64,000 nt of DNA, taken from NCBI RefSeq assembly GCF_947489355.1, contig NZ_CANLDD010000009.1:47967-111966 (forward strand), in the 5' to 3' direction. Below, piece after piece: positions 28,704 to 38,811 of the stretch. Source of the stretch: an uncultured Microbulbifer sp. GTDB taxonomy: Bacteria; Pseudomonadota; Gammaproteobacteria; Pseudomonadales; Cellvibrionaceae. The stretch's first letter is position 1; every line of letters begins with the position of its first letter. The notes under the pieces were generated by a model that was not told the origin of the DNA, did no database searches, and saw nothing but the letters and a program-made list of their open reading frames with translations. Position numbers and translations under genes: made by a program.

Positions 28704-30632
28704 TCAGCTCTCGGCACACATGCTGCGGTCTGATAATCGGGCACCCTCTGACAAAAGGTAAGCCAGGCGCAGAGCAGTCGCCGGCTTGGGGGCCGTGGTT
28801 GAGGCGGCATCCATCTGTTCCAGCATCGACAAGACGTGCGTCTGGCCTAAGGCTCGGGCATCCTCACGCAGCCGATTCGAAATCCTGGCGCCACTCAGGC
28901 TGGCCAAAACCGCCTCAGCCATACGTTCGAAGAATAAGCTTAATGGGTGCATTGCCCCCAGCGTACTTACAGATCGGGGCACTGCGCGCGCCTTGAACCG
29001 TTCCATCACACCACGCAAACCGCTGAGTTCCGGAAGCCGCTCGAATTGTAGCGAGCGCCAGCCGCCGTCCTGGCCCGAAAGGTATAGCGCGATCACCCGC
29101 CCGCTGCCCCCGTTGCTCTGCGGGGAAAGCGCTACCAGCCCCGCAACAACCCGTCCCAATACCGAGGTGATGGCATCCATGCCAGAGGCTGTATCCGGGG
29201 GCAAATTCAATACAATTTCTTGCTCTTGTGCATCCTGCCAGGTCCAGACCAGGCGCTGCTGAAGCGGATCAAAGCTGGGCACTTCGACCGTGTGAGGCTT
29301 CAGGATTGTGAACATCTCCCCAACCCGCTGGCGCAAACCGCGCCCCAGGTCCTCGTCGATGCGCTCCGGTAATTGGTCCCAATCCCCGACCACGGCACCC
29401 GTTATTTCCAGCCGATCAAGGGAAACCGCCCCCGGCCCGAACACCGCCTGTTGGGTCAACCCAAAATTGCCGTCAGGGGCGCAGGCGGCGTCCTCCAACA
29501 GGATCTCTTTCCCGGCCATTCTTGCAGGTGAAGCCAGCGACCAGAGTGGCAAACCCCAAGCGTCTTGGGGCCGAAACCGCAAATCTACTCCGGCGCCCCG
29601 CGCCTCGACTGCGCGCTGTGTCCGCCCCGTTTCGAGATTTAGGAATACGTTTGTCAAACCTCGCGCACCGGAGGCTGTGCGCCAATGCTCGGCGCCAAGA
29701 AAGGCGAGCCGCCGCCTCCCCGAGGGCGAAAAGTGACGCGCCAAAACGCCAATCAATGCCGGGTCTGATGGAGTGATCCGCAACGCTTCGGTTAAGGCAA
29801 AGGTTCGCGCCATGGCGTAGAACAAATCCACCGGCTTTTCCTCGGCACGGCGCAACCGTTCGGGGTCCAATCGCTGCGACAGTGCGCGCAGCTCAGCCGA
29901 CAAACGCGGCACAGCTTCTGCACGGGTAGAGATCGCCAGTGAGAACAATCGATCCCGCGCCAGCGCCACCGTGCCCGAAGACAGTGCCTGCGCTGCCTGG
30001 GCTAATGCCTGCACAGCGGCTTCCAACACCTCAACGCTGACGGCCTTAGCCTCATCAATCACCCGCTCCGGCAACGCCTGGCCCTTATTGCGCAGCAGTA
30101 TGAGCGCCGCTGCCGCGATGGCGCGCTTTTTTCGCGCGGCATTCGGTCCTTTATAGAGGGCTTTGTTCAAGGCCAACCCGGCGGGAAAGGTGACAACCTC
30201 ATTGGTTTCCACAAAACTGACCAGGGTACTGGACTCAGCAGCAATGCTGACAGGGGCATCGGTCATCGCCAGGGCGTGGGACCAGTCTTTACCGGCAAAT
30301 TTTTCCACGCCTTCGAGGGTGAGGATCGCGGCTGGCGGGAGAAGCTCAGTTGGCGCTGCCGGTGCTGCTTCGCGGAGATGTAAAACCGCGGCGGCAATAT
30401 GGCGGCACAATCCCACCGCAGGGCAAGCACAGCGCGCGGCAGCCAGTTCCTTGCCATCCAGCGTCAGCGTTACGCCATCCACATCAACGCTGGCGGTATT
30501 CCCGTCTAGCTGTTGAATGGGAACCTTGCCTGCGGCCACCTCCCTGCGGGCCCGGATCACCGCACCCTTGGACAAAACCGCCACAAGCGCCGCTTCGTCA
30601 TAAGCGGCCACTAAATTCGCAAGCGCGCTCAC
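28704..30632 (-). CDS. yehQ: SWIM zinc-finger protein of the MoxR-vWA operon (YehQ-like)
   Basis: 642-residue cytoplasmic protein. The N-terminal SWIM zinc finger is complete: Cys68, Cys70, Cys76 and His78 in CACPAVGLCRHI. The rest (100-640) is Ala/Leu/Arg-rich and mostly helical with some strand, without another known domain. SWIM fingers bind nucleic acid or protein. It is the last gene of the five-gene operon and matches E. coli yehQ in position and layout. The GTG start overlaps the vWA stop (GTGA), which indicates translational coupling. The last 29 or so codons also occur as a stray copy at 21643-21729. Function of the group is not established; a role in defence or stress control is proposed for MoxR-vWA systems. 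Confidence 0.8.
   Translation of the reverse strand: MSALANLVAAYDEAALVAVLSKGAVIRARREVAAGKVPIQQLDGNTASVDVDGVTLTLDGKELAAARCACPAVGLCRHIAAAVLHLREAAPAAPTELLPPAAILTLEGVEKFAGKDWSHALAMTDAPVSIAAESSTLVSFVETNEVVTFPAGLALNKALYKGPNAARKKRAIAAAALILLRNKGQALPERVIDEAKAVSVEVLEAAVQALAQAAQALSSGTVALARDRLFSLAISTRAEAVPRLSAELRALSQRLDPERLRRAEEKPVDLFYAMARTFALTEALRITPSDPALIGVLARHFSPSGRRRLAFLGAEHWRTASGARGLTNVFLNLETGRTQRAVEARGAGVDLRFRPQDAWGLPLWSLASPARMAGKEILLEDAACAPDGNFGLTQQAVFGPGAVSLDRLEITGAVVGDWDQLPERIDEDLGRGLRQRVGEMFTILKPHTVEVPSFDPLQQRLVWTWQDAQEQEIVLNLPPDTASGMDAITSVLGRVVAGLVALSPQSNGGSGRVIALYLSGQDGGWRSLQFERLPELSGLRGVMERFKARAVPRSVSTLGAMHPLSLFFERMAEAVLASLSGARISNRLREDARALGQTHVLSMLEQMDAASTTAPKPATALRLAYLLSEGARLSDRSMCAES
28732..28818 (-). 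repeat. Segment of the SWIM gene duplicated at 21643-21729
   Basis: Codons about 606-634 of the SWIM gene. The copy beside the IS481-type remnant matches at 84 of 87 positions. Confidence 0.9.
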
Positions 30633-31753
30633 TTCACCACCTCTGCCAGCCAGTCGGCGAAATTTTCCGGCGTCATAGCGCCAACCTGCATCCCCAGTGC
30701 CGCCAGTTGTTCAGCGATATGGCGGTTAAAATCCGCCCGCCCACTCTCATCCAGTGCCGCAATGCCCAACATCCGAACACGCGCCTCATTCAGTCGCGCA
30801 ACACTGGCGAGCAAGGGCCTGGGCCCCGCACCTTCATAGAAATCCGACACCAGGGCCAGTATCGTGCGGCTCGGTTGCTCAAGCAAAGTTTCACAATAGC
30901 TGAGCGCTTTGCCGATATCGGTCCCCCCCCCAAGCTGCACCGATAGCAGCAGTGCAAGCGGGTCATCCAGCTGGTGCGTGACATCGACAACCGAGGTATC
31001 AAAAAGCACCATCTTGACCTTGATCCCCGGCAGGCCAGTCAAAACCGCGGCCATCAGGGCTGAGAAGATCAGGCTCTCTGTCATTGAGCCGGACTGGTCA
31101 ACGCACAGCACAATGGTCCAATCCAGGTGCCGCTTTTGACGGCTCATAAACACCAGTTGGTCGGCGAGCAAGCGTTTGCGCTCGCCGTCCCAGGTCTCAA
31201 GATTGGCCCGCACCGTGGCGCGCGCATCGAAATTTGCCGAGGCCTGCATGGGCGAGCGCTGGTGCCTGTTACGCCGTCCACTCATCGCGCGCACCACCTT
31301 GGCCCGCAGCCGCTGCAAAATCTCGTCAATAATTTTTTTGGCCACACGCCGCAGCTCGGCCTGCATGGCGGGGTCGGCGCGGTCCTGGTAGGTTAACAGT
31401 GTGCGCAACAAGCTGGCGTCCGGCGCCAGATGCGCCCAAACCTGTGGGTCTTTGAGCAAATCCGCCAATTGATAGCGCTCTATTGCCTCAGTTTGCAGCA
31501 CCTCAAACACCGTATTGGGAAATAAGTCTCTCACCTCCGCCAGCCAATCCAGCGCGTGCAGCTGCGTCGGTTCCAGCGAGCCTGCGCCGCCGCCCACGCT
31601 GGCGGGTTTGATACCGCGCTGCTGATATTCCCGCGAATAGAGGTAATCCAACGCGGCGTCCCGCCGCCTGTCCGCGCTGGAGAGACAGTCGCCAAACCGC
31701 TGCTGGGCGTATTTTCCCAGAAGCAACCGCCACTTCTCCTGTGGACTGCGCAT
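30629..31753 (-). CDS. yehP: vWA-domain protein, partner of the MoxR ATPase (YehP-like)
   Basis: 374 residues. The N-terminal 200 are helical and basic (RVAKKIIDEILQRLRAKVVR); the C-terminal half is a von Willebrand factor A domain with an intact metal site: DQSGS (219-223), the Thr of GGGTDIGKAL, and the Asp of VSDFYEG. MoxR ATPases commonly pair with such vWA proteins, which present substrates through the Mg2+ site. I chose the ATG that overlaps the upstream stop (TGATG) rather than a TTG five codons earlier. E. coli YehP, at the same operon position, is described as a stimulator of the YehL ATPase. The SWIM gene follows with a four-base overlap. Confidence 0.85.
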   Translation of the reverse strand: MRSPQEKWRLLLGKYAQQRFGDCLSSADRRRDAALDYLYSREYQQRGIKPASVGGGAGSLEPTQLHALDWLAEVRDLFPNTVFEVLQTEAIERYQLADLLKDPQVWAHLAPDASLLRTLLTYQDRADPAMQAELRRVAKKIIDEILQRLRAKVVRAMSGRRNRHQRSPMQASANFDARATVRANLETWDGERKRLLADQLVFMSRQKRHLDWTIVLCVDQSGSMTESLIFSALMAAVLTGLPGIKVKMVLFDTSVVDVTHQLDDPLALLLSVQLGGGTDIGKALSYCETLLEQPSRTILALVSDFYEGAGPRPLLASVARLNEARVRMLGIAALDESGRADFNRHIAEQLAALGMQVGAMTPENFADWLAEVVK

Positions 31754-34137
31754 CAGTTGCACTGCCAATGGGTGAGTCCATCGGCCTCCAGCAGAGCGCC
31801 CATGGCGCTGTCAATCATTAATGCACGGGTGGTCTCTGCTTCACTAAAACGACTTGTCGCGCCTGTCATACTGCCCGGCTGCACCCCCAATAGTGTCGCC
31901 AGTTCCTCTGCGAGACGGTCGGTTTCATGAGGATTCAGTTGTGTCAAACAGTGTCTGAGCGCGGGGAGTGCGGCAATAAAAGCCTCCTCGTCCAGGCTCG
32001 TAATCGCTGCATTTGCCGCCTCCAGTACCCGCTGGTTTTGCCAAAGCAACATCGGCGCGGTCATCAACAGGCCCCTCAACACCGCCACCCGCTCTTCAGC
32101 GGCGCCGCCAATCCCAAGCAGGGCGCCTTGCAACCGCGTTGCCAACACTTCCGGTGCGCGCAGACCCGCGCGCACCAGCAACCCCGCCACCGCCCCCGCA
32201 AGCATTGCCCGGCAGCCCTGTTGTTCTAAAAGCTGTGCCAAAGCATTGCTGAATCGATCCCCATCCAAGCGTTGGGCATGGGGCCCGCGCAGTACACTCG
32301 CGACAGTCTCAAGTGCCTTTATGCGCGCTGGCAGTGCCTCTTCCGGTGTCTGTGACAAATCATCCACCAGATACACTATGCGCTCAAACGCCGCACCCAG
32401 CAGCCCGGAAAGATCCGGCATCTCCTGGTCAAATAACGGGTCGCCGGGAATGCTAACCGCCTGCAGTTTAAAAAGGATCTGCACCAGCCCATCAAAGTCC
32501 GCCGAGACCGTGACGGCCTCCTGCAGTTCAGCCCTCAGGCCAACCAGTTCCGAGCCCAGCCCGGCACTCAGACCCAGTAATAACAATGCCAGATGCGCGC
32601 GCAGATCATTGCCCCGGCCAGCCTCATACAGGGCCGCGCGTCGCTCGGCCAAATGGTTTGCCGCCGCCTCAGGCACAGTCGCCCCAAGTCGTGCCGCGTC
32701 GATCAGCGCCCCTTCAACGAACGGTGACCAGCCCACGACCCACTCCTCAAACAACAGGTCGATGCGGTTACCTGTGACGAAATCAGGGCCGGTTTTCAGA
32801 TCGGCAAAACCCGCGTTTAACAGCCCCATCTGGTGAAAGAACCGGGATGCCCTGCTGTGCGCCGCCTTGCGCCGGATATCCAGTTTTTTAGTCCGTTTCA
32901 CGCTGTCCGATATATTCACCCGTGCGCCTTCGGCTCTCGCCCTGGCGTCTGCAACAATGGGGGGCTGGCCGGCCGATTTTGGCGCTTGTCCCAGCTTGGT
33001 GCCTCGAAGATAGTGATGAAGACGCTCCGAAAAGGGCTCTCCCGGACCGAATGCCGTTTTCACCAGCGCGCTGCGCATACCGTCGAACAGGTCCGGCAAA
33101 AGCACCGCGTGGCGGCCTTTTAAATGCGCCAGACCTTCAGCCATAGCGAGCATTTCAACCAACTGCGGCAGGGCTACCCGGCGTTTTTCCCGGGCCATCA
33201 AACCGGCAAACCCGGTGCCTACTTCCAGGGCATGGGCGGACCAATCCGGCGGGCCTCCCGCCGCGCAGGCCGCCTGCCACAAGCCCGCATACCAGCCCGG
33301 ATAGCGCAACCCGGCGCTGTAGCCCGACAGGGCATCCAGGGCCTCCTCACCATAACTGATCAGATAGCTTTCCACCTCCGGTGCTTTGCAGGGGGTTTCC
33401 TCTCCCTTCTCTATCAAAGCCGGGGTGTGAAATCCGCCCGTCAACACCAGGATTCGCTTGCCCTCGGCCAGGGCGATATGGGCACGCATCTCGGCCTCGC
33501 GCGGCAGGGTGTCGTCGCTGTTGATAAGCTCCGGCGCTGTCGTTTTACGCAGGGCCAGGCAATAGGCGTAGACATCGGCGAAGAAGCCGCGCCAGTCGCG
33601 CTGCCCCAGACGCGTTTCAAACAGGTGGTCCCACAACTCAGCCCCATCGCGCAGGCCGAGCTTGGTGCAAGTGGCGCGAATAAATGTAGCGCTGTCAAAA
33701 GGCGCTTCTGACTGAAATACAGGCGCCTCTGCTTCCCCTTCAAGCCGGGTACCTGCGGGCAGGTCTATAAACCGTATCTCAGCCCCGATTTGTTTGGCAT
33801 GGGTAATCGCCACAAACTCGGGGGAGTGCTCCGAGAATGGGAAATAACGCACCGCCCGCGCCTCTTGCCCGTTGCGAGCCCCCAGAGTGGCAATCGCGAC
33901 CGGTGGTATCGTATCCGGGGCGGTTAAATGCGGTAGATGACAGGCCAGATCGCACGGGGCCTCAATCAGGATCACCTCGGGCCGGCAGTCGTCGAGCATG
34001 GCCCGCAACATCCAGGCGCACGCGGGCGAGTGGTGCCGGATAGGTGCAAAAAGACAGTTTCCACCGCGTGTGTCAAACAGTGCCGCCTCAGCCTCGGCGC
34101 GGGTAATGAGCGGAGTATCAACCACAGGTTTAATCAC
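31753..34137 (-). CDS. yehM: DUF5682 family protein (YehM-like)
   Basis: 794 residues, cytoplasmic by sequence. The N-terminal region has the DUF5682 signature FAPIRHHSPACAWMLRAMLD, ILIEAPCD and later LTGGFHTPAL, which resembles the TraB/ChaN-type fold in which a conserved GxH element sits at the active site. A long helical, repeat-like C-terminal half follows. Enzymatic activity has not been shown for the family. It begins with GTG and overlaps the MoxR stop by eight bases, and its own stop overlaps the vWA start by one base. It occupies the yehM position of the E. coli operon. Confidence 0.8.
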   Translation of the reverse strand: MIKPVVDTPLITRAEAEAALFDTRGGNCLFAPIRHHSPACAWMLRAMLDDCRPEVILIEAPCDLACHLPHLTAPDTIPPVAIATLGARNGQEARAVRYFPFSEHSPEFVAITHAKQIGAEIRFIDLPAGTRLEGEAEAPVFQSEAPFDSATFIRATCTKLGLRDGAELWDHLFETRLGQRDWRGFFADVYAYCLALRKTTAPELINSDDTLPREAEMRAHIALAEGKRILVLTGGFHTPALIEKGEETPCKAPEVESYLISYGEEALDALSGYSAGLRYPGWYAGLWQAACAAGGPPDWSAHALEVGTGFAGLMAREKRRVALPQLVEMLAMAEGLAHLKGRHAVLLPDLFDGMRSALVKTAFGPGEPFSERLHHYLRGTKLGQAPKSAGQPPIVADARARAEGARVNISDSVKRTKKLDIRRKAAHSRASRFFHQMGLLNAGFADLKTGPDFVTGNRIDLLFEEWVVGWSPFVEGALIDAARLGATVPEAAANHLAERRAALYEAGRGNDLRAHLALLLLGLSAGLGSELVGLRAELQEAVTVSADFDGLVQILFKLQAVSIPGDPLFDQEMPDLSGLLGAAFERIVYLVDDLSQTPEEALPARIKALETVASVLRGPHAQRLDGDRFSNALAQLLEQQGCRAMLAGAVAGLLVRAGLRAPEVLATRLQGALLGIGGAAEERVAVLRGLLMTAPMLLWQNQRVLEAANAAITSLDEEAFIAALPALRHCLTQLNPHETDRLAEELATLLGVQPGSMTGATSRFSEAETTRALMIDSAMGALLEADGLTHWQCN

Positions 34138-35245
34138 CTATTTCAATACGCGCCAGGGCTTGTTGGGCGGCATGAAAGAAATCCCTCCATACCGTGGATT
34201 TATTGGCTCTGTCGCGAGCCACTAAATCGATGTAACTGCGCAATTTACGCGCATCTTCCGCCACATCTTTGAATACAACGCCTGGCAACTGCCGGGCTAT
34301 GTGCCCACCTGCCACCGTACCGCCATCCAGATAGGTGGCGTCCAGCGTGGCCGCATGGGCAAGGTTCACGATTTCAGCGGTGGACATCACCGCCTTGGGC
34401 GAAGCCACCATGGTGCCATCCTCCAGTCTGCCCAGACGCAGATCGCGAAAGACGGTCACCAGTAAGTCCAGCACGTCGCTGTCTGGCAGTGTGGCCTGGG
34501 GATGTTCAGCCATTCGTTCTTTGAGTTGCCGCGCCACCAGTGCCTTTTCATATCCGGCGTCGGCAATGGGGTGCACGGTCTCAAAATTGAATCGCCGTTT
34601 TAGAGCCGAGGACATATCGTGCACACCGCGATCCCGCAGATTCGCAGTGCCAATCACGTTGAAGCCGGGCTTTGCCCGCAGCTCGTATTCACTGCCCAAC
34701 TCGGGCACGGTGATGGTCTTTTCCGACATCAGCGAAATCAGCACGTCCTGCACCTCGGGCGCGCAGCGGGTTAACTCCTCCACGCGCACAATATGGCCTG
34801 CCTGCATCGCCGACAGTACCGGCGAGGGCACCATCGCCCCGGGGCTCGGCCCCTCGGCCAGCAGCAGTGCGTAGTTCCAGCCATAGCGCAAATGATCCTC
34901 GATAATTCCGGCCGAGCCCTGGATCACCGCTGTTGAGCGCCCCGAAATCGCCGCTGCCAGCAGTTCCGACAGCAGCGATTTCGCCGTCCCCGGTTCCCCC
35001 ACCAGCATCAGCCCCTGACGGCCCATCAGCGATACGATGCAGCGATCCACAAGGGCGTCATCGTTTACAAATTTGGCGTCGATACCCAGCGCCTTGTCGC
35101 CAATAATAAAACGGCGCACGGCGCGCGGCGTGCGCTGCCAACCGTCAGGCCGGGGCCCGCTATCGTCAGTGGCCAGCGCTGCCAGCTGATCGGCATACAC
35201 GGTCTCTGCAGCCGGGCGCAGGACGGCTTTTGTGTGGTCACTCAT
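34130..35245 (-). CDS. yehL: MoxR-family AAA+ ATPase (YehL-like)
   Basis: 371 residues. An AAA+ domain with Walker A GEPGTAKS, a Walker B-like segment VRVEELTR, sensor 1 in FNVIGTANLRDRG, an arginine-finger region SSALKRRFNFETVHP, and a C-terminal lid. The usual Asp of Walker B is replaced (VEE rather than DE). MoxR ATPases act as chaperones that work with vWA partners on metal or cofactor insertion or protein complex assembly. The start is the ATG in ATGA that overlaps the DUF4132 stop; an eight-codon longer start lies inside that gene. It sits second in the operon, as yehL does in E. coli. Confidence 0.88.
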   Translation of the reverse strand: MSDHTKAVLRPAAETVYADQLAALATDDSGPRPDGWQRTPRAVRRFIIGDKALGIDAKFVNDDALVDRCIVSLMGRQGLMLVGEPGTAKSLLSELLAAAISGRSTAVIQGSAGIIEDHLRYGWNYALLLAEGPSPGAMVPSPVLSAMQAGHIVRVEELTRCAPEVQDVLISLMSEKTITVPELGSEYELRAKPGFNVIGTANLRDRGVHDMSSALKRRFNFETVHPIADAGYEKALVARQLKERMAEHPQATLPDSDVLDLLVTVFRDLRLGRLEDGTMVASPKAVMSTAEIVNLAHAATLDATYLDGGTVAGGHIARQLPGVVFKDVAEDARKLRSYIDLVARDRANKSTVWRDFFHAAQQALARIEIGD

Positions 35246-38200
35246 GAATACAGGCCCTTTTGCTCCCATTCGGCATCAAAGGCCCCGTAGGCAGCAATCT
35301 CGTGTAGATCATTCCAAACTTCTGACAGTAGCAGTGGCGGTACCTGGCCCAGTTGCAGTGCAGAATTAGCGTAATTATCCCCGTCACGGATAAATTGCAT
35401 ATCGATAATCGCCACGGGGATATTTTCCTCGGGCATATAGCTGCCGGTGAAATGAAGCTGTGCGGTAATGCCCAGGTTGCGAAATGCCTTTTGGTAGGTG
35501 TCGAACGATGCCGCATCCTCAACCGGGCCGCGGTCATAGCCGAATTTTGTGGCCGCCGAGCGCAGACGCAGCGCTTCCATCAGCCAGCCTTTGCGGTCTG
35601 TCAGTTCGGTCTCGCTCTTTTGTGCTTCACTCAGCACCTGCAGCGAGCGCGATATCTGGGGAAATAAGGGGGTGATCTCAAAGTCCTCCAGATGCTGCGT
35701 CCAAGCAGCCCTTAACGGCTCGTCGATCAGGGCACTGTGCATCAGGTCCACTGTCACCACCCCCGTCAGGTCAGCATCTTCACCCTCAGCATCAAAAAAG
35801 TCCCCCTCGGGCGTCGGCCGGAAGCTGGTTTTCATCTCACCGGCTTCATCCAGCCCGCGCCAAATGGCCCGCTCGGTCAGGCGATTGAGGATGGGGTGGG
35901 TGTTCAGGTCATTGCGCCAGGCATCAATCGGCCAGTTGCGGCTTCCCAGCATCCCGTCATAAAGCCGCGCAGCTTGTTGGCTGGTCACGGTTTTGATGGT
36001 CTTTTTGGCCTGGCTAAGCATCTTCTTGGCCTCTTTGGTCTGGGTGTCCTTGCCTGCGGGCAGGCCCTTGACCTCGCGCCCATCGGGGTTGAAAACTTGC
36101 ACTTTTAAACTGGAATCGAGTTGCGCGGTATAGCGCTTGCCACTGTCACCCACTGCCAAGGTCATGGTGCCGTCTTGTTCAAACCCGCCGGAGGGCACCG
36201 AGCGGTCGGCCAGCTCATCCTCACTCCAGCCGCGCGCCTCCGCCAGCTTAAGAACACAGTCCTGGGCAAATTCCTGAATACTGCGTTGCTTAAAGCGGGT
36301 TGAGACCGCCACCAGCAACTGCACCGCCTCAGGTGATCCGGATTTCAGCAGCACCTCCAGCAAAGCTTTGGCCTGGGATAGCCGCGCGCCGTGATCTTTA
36401 AGATAAGCCGCAATCATCGCCCCAAGTTTTACTGGCGGCGCGCGATGGGCCAGTGCCAGGATGCCTTTGCTGGCAGCGGCCTTGGAACCAACCTCGGTAT
36501 CACAGGCGATCCAGTGGCTCAGCAACCATTCTGCAAACAACGCCACATCGCCCTGGTTCATCTGATCCAAATACAAATCAAACAGTGGGCTGCCTCCGGG
36601 GGCTTTCAGCTTAAGAGCCAGCCGCAACCACGCATCCATAAGCACCGGTGGCACCGGCTTGCCGTCCGCCCAGGTGAGCGCCGGCGCCTGGGATTGCACC
36701 AGCCAGTCCAATTTACCCAAGGGCAATTTGGCAACCAGCTTTTCGGCTTCGGCCAGCAGCGCTTCCCGCCCCAGATACGGTGCTGTGTCGCCTCCAAGCC
36801 GGGCAATGGCGGAAATCATTTCGGCGCGGGCAAAGTCAGACTTTTCAGTCTTCAGCCGCCTGGCCAACCCCGGCACAGCAGTTTTTGTGCCACGGTCAGC
36901 CAGGAACCGCGCGGCGTTGCCCCGAACTGTCTGGCGCTTGTCAACCAGCGTCGCAATCAGGGTTTCGTCCACGTCTGGCGCATCTTTAAGCAGCTCTTGG
37001 GCCATCTCACGCACAGAGCAGCTTTCGCCAATGGCGGCAGACAAAATATTTTGAAGTAAAGATTTCGGAAGTTTGGGAAGCTGTTTTAGAAGCGCCAAAG
37101 CCTTTTCATTTTGGTAGGCATTCGTATTCACCGGCGGTAAAAAGCTGGCGATCAACTCCAGATGCTCGGCAAATAACGGCCAGGCGCCGTGTATTCCAGC
37201 CGTTGATGTGGCCCAGGACAGGCCATAAGAAGTGTCCGCACAGTAACTCTCAATCAAACCTGCCGGCGACAATTCCACAATCTCGGCCCGGTGATTTTTG
37301 ATAACAACATTCAACGCAGCGGCTTCTTTAACCAGGTGGCGGAGATCGAACACACCTTCTGCCATGGCTTCAGTAAGCCAGGCTGCCCGATCGCGATGCG
37401 GAGGCCAACCGGAGCCGTGAAAGACCGCAGTGAAATTCTGGTCATAAGCGAAGCATATTCTGAGCGCCCGCAGAGAGGGGATTCTGCCCAGTGCGGACTG
37501 CAGCCAATCGGCGAAAAGCCGCAGGTCCATAAAATGCGTCGGCAAATCCTGCGGGCTGTTCGGCCCATGGGGCTTGAGGGGGATCTTCCCTGTAAACAAA
37601 TCAAACACGACCTGCGCCCGTTTCAGGTGAGTGGGCTTCTCTATCCAGGTCCTCTCGCCACGCTCCCGATACCGTTTCAACTTGGTGTCATAATCTTCCT
37701 GCTCACGCTGTTTCAGCTCTGCCAGATCCTCGGCCGTCAGCACTGGCGCACCATCATCTGTCAGTTCAAGCATAGGTGGAATGTCCACTCTGGTGCCATC
37801 GACAGCTAGATAAGCCCCTTTGTCCAAATCCAGATTTTCATGAGCCGGCGCAATCGCCACCATCTGGTCAATGAGCGCCAAAACACTTTGTGTTTTTTCC
37901 TCTTCTCGATGTTTTTTTAACACCGCAAGCGCACTTTCACCACCGAGGCTACCCAACACTTGCACCATCGTCTTGCGCACAGCAGCTTTACTGCTGGTCA
38001 ACCCATCTGTGGCCATGCTCTGCACCAAATCCGGGTCATGCCTGGCCAAAGCCACCCGTGCTGCCTCGCGCAGCCTGGCTGAGCCCGCAGCCATTTGCCT
38101 AAAGAGAAAATCCAGATAGGCAGGATTGGTGGCCGACGTATAGTTGAGTAGCTTTGGCATAGCACTCACACGTTTGGAAGTGTCTATCAACATGAACCCT

Positions 38201-38811
38201 TCAATAACCCCGGCGGGATCACCTTCCATCAAATACTGCTCCAGTGATACACCTTGATATGTGAACTTTAGGTGACCAAAGGCAATGGCAACCACCAGGT
38301 GTGCCGGGCACCCGCCAAGCTGTTTTGTGGCCGCGATAAGGTCCTTGTGTGTGGTTGATTCAAACGTGTTGCTGTCTGGCTGAAAGTCTTGGTTAAACCG
38401 ACCAATTATTTCCACAACCAGCGGGGGTATCTTTGCGTCCTCAAAGCCATAAACATAATATTTCCCCTTGGACTCACAGCCCCAATACAGGGCTTCAATA
38501 TACCGTGCCAAACCCTCCGGATTACCAGGAAACTGAAACAAAAGAGTATTTTCTTGCTTGCTCCTGGCATAGCACGCACTGTAATCACCTGAAGACAGAG
38601 TCCGCACAATCTTATCAACCGCGGGTTCATTCGCCTGCAAGGTTGCCAGAACAGTCCGGCCCTCCCCTGTCTCGATATAGGTGGCCAGTTTACCCGACAA
38701 GCCCTTTTCAATTTGATCCAAATGGGAAAATATAGCGGCAAAGGGCGAGGAGTTACCTGTGTTTCGCCCAAGCAAACGCGACAATAGACTGGGGGAACCA
38801 GGTTTGTTCAT
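35242..38811 (-). CDS. yehI: DUF4132 protein with HEAT-like repeats (YehI/MolR-like)
   Basis: 1189 residues, the first gene of the five-gene operon. Several helical HEAT/ARM-like repeats occupy the N-terminal and central parts (ARLREAARVALARHDPDLVQ, KAAVRKTMVQVLGSLGGESA, RQTVRGNAARFLADRGTKTA). The C-terminal third is the DUF4132 domain (GSRNWPIDAWRNDLNTHPIL, LTERAIWRGLDEAGEMKTSF). E. coli YehI is about 1210 residues with the same arrangement. The family was once linked to molybdate regulation (MolR), but no biochemical role is secure. The ATG follows GGAGATTGAAGC. Every downstream junction in the operon overlaps, so all five proteins are probably made together as one assembly. Confidence 0.85.
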   Translation of the reverse strand: MNKPGSPSLLSRLLGRNTGNSSPFAAIFSHLDQIEKGLSGKLATYIETGEGRTVLATLQANEPAVDKIVRTLSSGDYSACYARSKQENTLLFQFPGNPEGLARYIEALYWGCESKGKYYVYGFEDAKIPPLVVEIIGRFNQDFQPDSNTFESTTHKDLIAATKQLGGCPAHLVVAIAFGHLKFTYQGVSLEQYLMEGDPAGVIEGFMLIDTSKRVSAMPKLLNYTSATNPAYLDFLFRQMAAGSARLREAARVALARHDPDLVQSMATDGLTSSKAAVRKTMVQVLGSLGGESALAVLKKHREEEKTQSVLALIDQMVAIAPAHENLDLDKGAYLAVDGTRVDIPPMLELTDDGAPVLTAEDLAELKQREQEDYDTKLKRYRERGERTWIEKPTHLKRAQVVFDLFTGKIPLKPHGPNSPQDLPTHFMDLRLFADWLQSALGRIPSLRALRICFAYDQNFTAVFHGSGWPPHRDRAAWLTEAMAEGVFDLRHLVKEAAALNVVIKNHRAEIVELSPAGLIESYCADTSYGLSWATSTAGIHGAWPLFAEHLELIASFLPPVNTNAYQNEKALALLKQLPKLPKSLLQNILSAAIGESCSVREMAQELLKDAPDVDETLIATLVDKRQTVRGNAARFLADRGTKTAVPGLARRLKTEKSDFARAEMISAIARLGGDTAPYLGREALLAEAEKLVAKLPLGKLDWLVQSQAPALTWADGKPVPPVLMDAWLRLALKLKAPGGSPLFDLYLDQMNQGDVALFAEWLLSHWIACDTEVGSKAAASKGILALAHRAPPVKLGAMIAAYLKDHGARLSQAKALLEVLLKSGSPEAVQLLVAVSTRFKQRSIQEFAQDCVLKLAEARGWSEDELADRSVPSGGFEQDGTMTLAVGDSGKRYTAQLDSSLKVQVFNPDGREVKGLPAGKDTQTKEAKKMLSQAKKTIKTVTSQQAARLYDGMLGSRNWPIDAWRNDLNTHPILNRLTERAIWRGLDEAGEMKTSFRPTPEGDFFDAEGEDADLTGVVTVDLMHSALIDEPLRAAWTQHLEDFEITPLFPQISRSLQVLSEAQKSETELTDRKGWLMEALRLRSAATKFGYDRGPVEDAASFDTYQKAFRNLGITAQLHFTGSYMPEENIPVAIIDMQFIRDGDNYANSALQLGQVPPLLLSEVWNDLHEIAAYGAFDAEWEQKGLYS

